Below are positions 6,301-8,082 of a stretch of DNA of 8,082 nucleotides, piece by piece. Source of the DNA: an uncultured Collinsella sp. (GTDB taxonomy: Bacteria > Actinomycetota > Coriobacteriia > Coriobacteriales > Coriobacteriaceae); the NCBI GenBank assembly GCA_900549275.1, contig URNU01000052.1, positions 1 to 8,082 of the forward strand. Reading direction: 5' to 3'. Positions within the stretch are counted from its first letter, which is position 1, and every line of letters starts with the position of its first letter. The notes beneath the pieces were generated by a model. The model saw only the letters and a program-made list of their open reading frames with translations, had not been told where the DNA came from and made no database searches. The position numbers and the translations under genes are program-made.

Positions 6301-7884
6301 TTACAGCTCGTACAGCGTGGTGAACTTGTCCTGCAGGTAGCTGCAGTAGTAGCGGGCGTCAAAGGCCATGCCGCAGGCGCCCTTGATGAGCTCCGGCGCG
6401 TCCTTGGCGCGGCCCCACTGCCAAATGTGCTCGCCCAGCCAGGCGCGGACGGGTGTCAGGTCGCCGCTCGCACAGGCGCCGTTGAGGTCGACACCGTCGC
6501 GGCACATGGCCGGCACAAACATGGCATCGTAGGCACTGCCCAGCGCATACGTGGGGAAGTAGCCAAACGAGCCGCCGCTCCAGTGCGTATCCTGTAGGCA
6601 GCCGTGCGTGTCGTCGGGAACGGGAATGCCCAGGTACTCATCCATGAAGCGGTTCCAAAGCGCGGGGATATCCTTGGCTGTGGCCTCGCCGGCAAACAGC
6701 ATGCGCTCGATCTCGTAGCGCACCATAACGTGCAGCGGATAGGTGAGCTCGTCGGCCTCGGTGCGGATCAGCGAAGGCTGCGCGATGTTCACGGCGTGGT
6801 AGAGCGTGTCCTCGTCGACGTCGCCGTAGACCTCGGGTGCGTGGCGGCGCAGCACCTCGAGCAGCGGTCCCATAAAGGCGCGGCTGCGACCCACGGTGTT
6901 CTCGAAAAAGCGGCTCTGGCTCTCGTGGATGCCCATGGAGGTGCCGCCCTCAAGACAGGTGCGCGCATAGGCGGGATTGACGCCCAGCTCGTACATGGCG
7001 TGTCCCGCTTCGTGGATGATGCTGTAGACGTTGGAGATGCAGTCGTTCTCGTAGATGTGCGTCGCGATGCGCGCATCACCCACGGCAAAGCCCTCGCTAA
7101 ACGGGTGCTCGGTAAAGGCGAGCGTGGTGTCGTCCAGGTTCAGGCCGACAAGCTTCATCAGATCGAAGCTCATGGCACGCTGGGCAGCCTCGGGTACGCG
7201 GGCATGCAAAAAGTCGGCAGCGGGCTGCTGGCCGCGCTCGCCGATGGCGTGCACGAGCGGCACGACCGTGGCCTTGACCTCCTCGCAAAACGCGTCGAAG
7301 CTCTTGGCGGAAAGGCCGCGCTCGTACTGGTCGAGCCAAACATCGTAGGGGTCGCGCTTGGGATCCATGAGCTCTGCCTGATGCTTAAGTTGGGCGACGA
7401 TTCTATCCACATAGGGCTCAAAGCTCGCCCAGTCGTTGGCCGTCTTGGCTTTGTGCCACACGGCGTCGGCCTCGCAGGTGAGCCTGGTCCAGGCCTCGGC
7501 CTCCTCGGTAGGAATAACGCTTGCCTCGCGCTGGTCGCGGCCGAGCACACGGATCTCGTCGAGCAGCTGCGGGTCGTCTACATGTCCGCCTGCAACCGTC
7601 TCGCGTGCTAACGAGCGTACGAGCTCAACGGACTTCTCGCTGGTCAGTAGCTTGTGATGCTCGCCGGCAAGCGTGCCCATGGCGTCGGCACGGGCGGCAG
7701 CACCGTTGACAGGAGCAATCGTCGCTCCATCGAACTCGGCAATCTTGAGCAGGTACTCGCGAGTCCACAGCTTGCCCTCGAGTTTGCGGAACTTTTTGAC
7801 GGCCTTGTCGACTTTAGCAGCCTTGACGCCCTTGGCAGCCTTTGCCACGGCGGCCTGGGCCTTCTTATCGAGTTTCTTTCCCAT
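6301..7884 (-). CDS. M32-family metallocarboxypeptidase (carboxypeptidase Taq type)
   Basis: A zinc (or cobalt) carboxypeptidase that trims C-terminal residues from peptides, most likely in the cytoplasm since no signal peptide is seen. The signature motifs of family M32 are present in order: HPF (260-262), DARIAT (270-275), the metal site HEAGH (291-295), HESQ (320-323, with Glu321 as third ligand), IRTEAD (373-378) and GCLQDTHW (428-435), followed by GYFPTYALG (441-449). The 527-aa length exceeds the usual ~500. The excess is an N-terminal Lys/Ala-rich stretch of about 35 residues not typical of the family. The start is supported by AAGGA six bases upstream on the minus strand (7891-7895), so the extension looks genuine. 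The gene converges with glmM on a shared terminator and is divergent from whatever lies to the right. I found no convincing promoter in the 130 bases upstream. Confidence 0.95.
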   Translation of the reverse strand: MGKKLDKKAQAAVAKAAKGVKAAKVDKAVKKFRKLEGKLWTREYLLKIAEFDGATIAPVNGAAARADAMGTLAGEHHKLLTSEKSVELVRSLARETVAGGHVDDPQLLDEIRVLGRDQREASVIPTEEAEAWTRLTCEADAVWHKAKTANDWASFEPYVDRIVAQLKHQAELMDPKRDPYDVWLDQYERGLSAKSFDAFCEEVKATVVPLVHAIGERGQQPAADFLHARVPEAAQRAMSFDLMKLVGLNLDDTTLAFTEHPFSEGFAVGDARIATHIYENDCISNVYSIIHEAGHAMYELGVNPAYARTCLEGGTSMGIHESQSRFFENTVGRSRAFMGPLLEVLRRHAPEVYGDVDEDTLYHAVNIAQPSLIRTEADELTYPLHVMVRYEIERMLFAGEATAKDIPALWNRFMDEYLGIPVPDDTHGCLQDTHWSGGSFGYFPTYALGSAYDAMFVPAMCRDGVDLNGACASGDLTPVRAWLGEHIWQWGRAKDAPELIKGACGMAFDARYYCSYLQDKFTTLYEL

Positions 7885-8002
7885 ACCGTATCCTTAATCT
7901 CGCAGGTCGAGCGTCACGGGCGGGCGCACGGCCAGTTTGCACAGCTACCTGCCTTGTACCCAGCGCGAACAAAACGGAACGCGGCGATACACTCACACAA
8001 TG

Positions 8003-8011
8003 TGGTATCCT
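8003..8011 (+). promoter_or_regulatory. candidate extended -10 promoter element for the rightward transcript
   Basis: TGGTATCCT fits an extended -10 (TGn followed by TATCCT, 4 of 6). No good -35 stands at normal spacing. Start of transcription would fall near 8018, just before the T-box-like leader. The rest of the 7885-8020 intergenic stretch shows nothing I can name apart from the ribosome binding site of the leftward gene. Confidence 0.4.
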
Positions 8012-8020
8012 ATAGCCCAA

Positions 8021-8082
8021 TGCGTTGACGGAGAGGGTTTTGCCCGCCGCGTCGCCGGCAAGAGAGGGAAGGTCATGGGCTG
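8021..8082 (+). promoter_or_regulatory. possible 5' part of a T-box leader RNA (Stem I), cut by the window edge
   Basis: T-box leaders sense uncharged tRNA and control aminoacyl-tRNA synthetase or amino-acid genes. TTGACGGAGAGGGTTTT (8025-8041) resembles the purine-rich start of Stem I. AGAGAG at 8061-8066 matches the AG-bulge box, and GCTG at 8079-8082 fits the GNUG apical-loop element. The bases between (GGAAGGT, 8067-8073) would form one arm of the distal stem. The specifier loop, antiterminator and T-box sequence lie beyond the edge, so the call is incomplete. The alternative is a protein start at ATG 8075 behind GAGAGGG (8062-8068, six-base spacing), of which only eight bases are visible. 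Confidence 0.45.

Noticed and set aside
6604..7611. A 335-codon open frame on the plus strand, opposite the M32 carboxypeptidase gene
   Set aside because: It lies wholly inside a gene with all M32 motifs, has no ribosome binding site I can see and gives a low-information Val/Gly/Leu/His-rich translation. It is a composition shadow.
7994..8004. CACA-CAA-TGTG inverted repeat near the rightward promoter
   Set aside because: Four-base arms are too short to be distinguished from chance, and no known operator is recognised.
8024..8082. Considered as the start of RNase P RNA, SRP RNA or tmRNA
   Set aside because: The conserved core sequences of these RNAs are not seen; the AGAGAG and GCTG order fits a T-box leader better.

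Overview
The window is GC-rich bacterial chromosome with densely packed housekeeping and cell-envelope genes. The gene mix suggests an actinobacterial gut commensal, most likely Coriobacteriia and possibly Collinsella. It includes a Ser/His SipW-type signal peptidase, a DUF4012 envelope protein, GlmM and an M32 carboxypeptidase. The taxonomic call is inference from gene content and composition, not from a marker gene. I see no mobile element, CRISPR array, rRNA or tRNA.

Left part (1-1225): the 3' end of a gene for an Ala/Glu/Arg-rich coiled-coil protein is translationally coupled (TGATG overlap) to a SipW/Sec11-like signal peptidase I. A small hairpin followed by five T's lies after the peptidase gene and probably ends this operon. 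SipW-type peptidases usually process dedicated secreted substrates, so those may be encoded just left of the window.

Middle part (1226-4871): a ten-helix EamA/DMT-family transporter is followed by a 779-aa single-pass membrane protein carrying a DUF4012 ectodomain. Each appears to be its own transcription unit. The DUF4012 gene is followed by a strong hairpin that lies directly against the Shine-Dalgarno sequence of glmM.

Right part (4872-8082): glmM (phosphoglucosamine mutase, peptidoglycan precursor synthesis) and an M32 metallocarboxypeptidase gene converge on a perfect bidirectional terminator. The carboxypeptidase carries an unusual Lys/Ala-rich N-terminal tail. The last ~60 bases look like the 5' part of a T-box leader RNA belonging to a rightward gene outside the window.

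The genes do not form one obvious pathway. Three of them (signal peptidase, DUF4012 protein, GlmM) concern the cell envelope. I found no convincing wholly new system. The items most worth a second look are the DUF4012 protein with its long disordered cytoplasmic arm, the hairpin in front of glmM, the M32 basic tail and the truncated T-box candidate.
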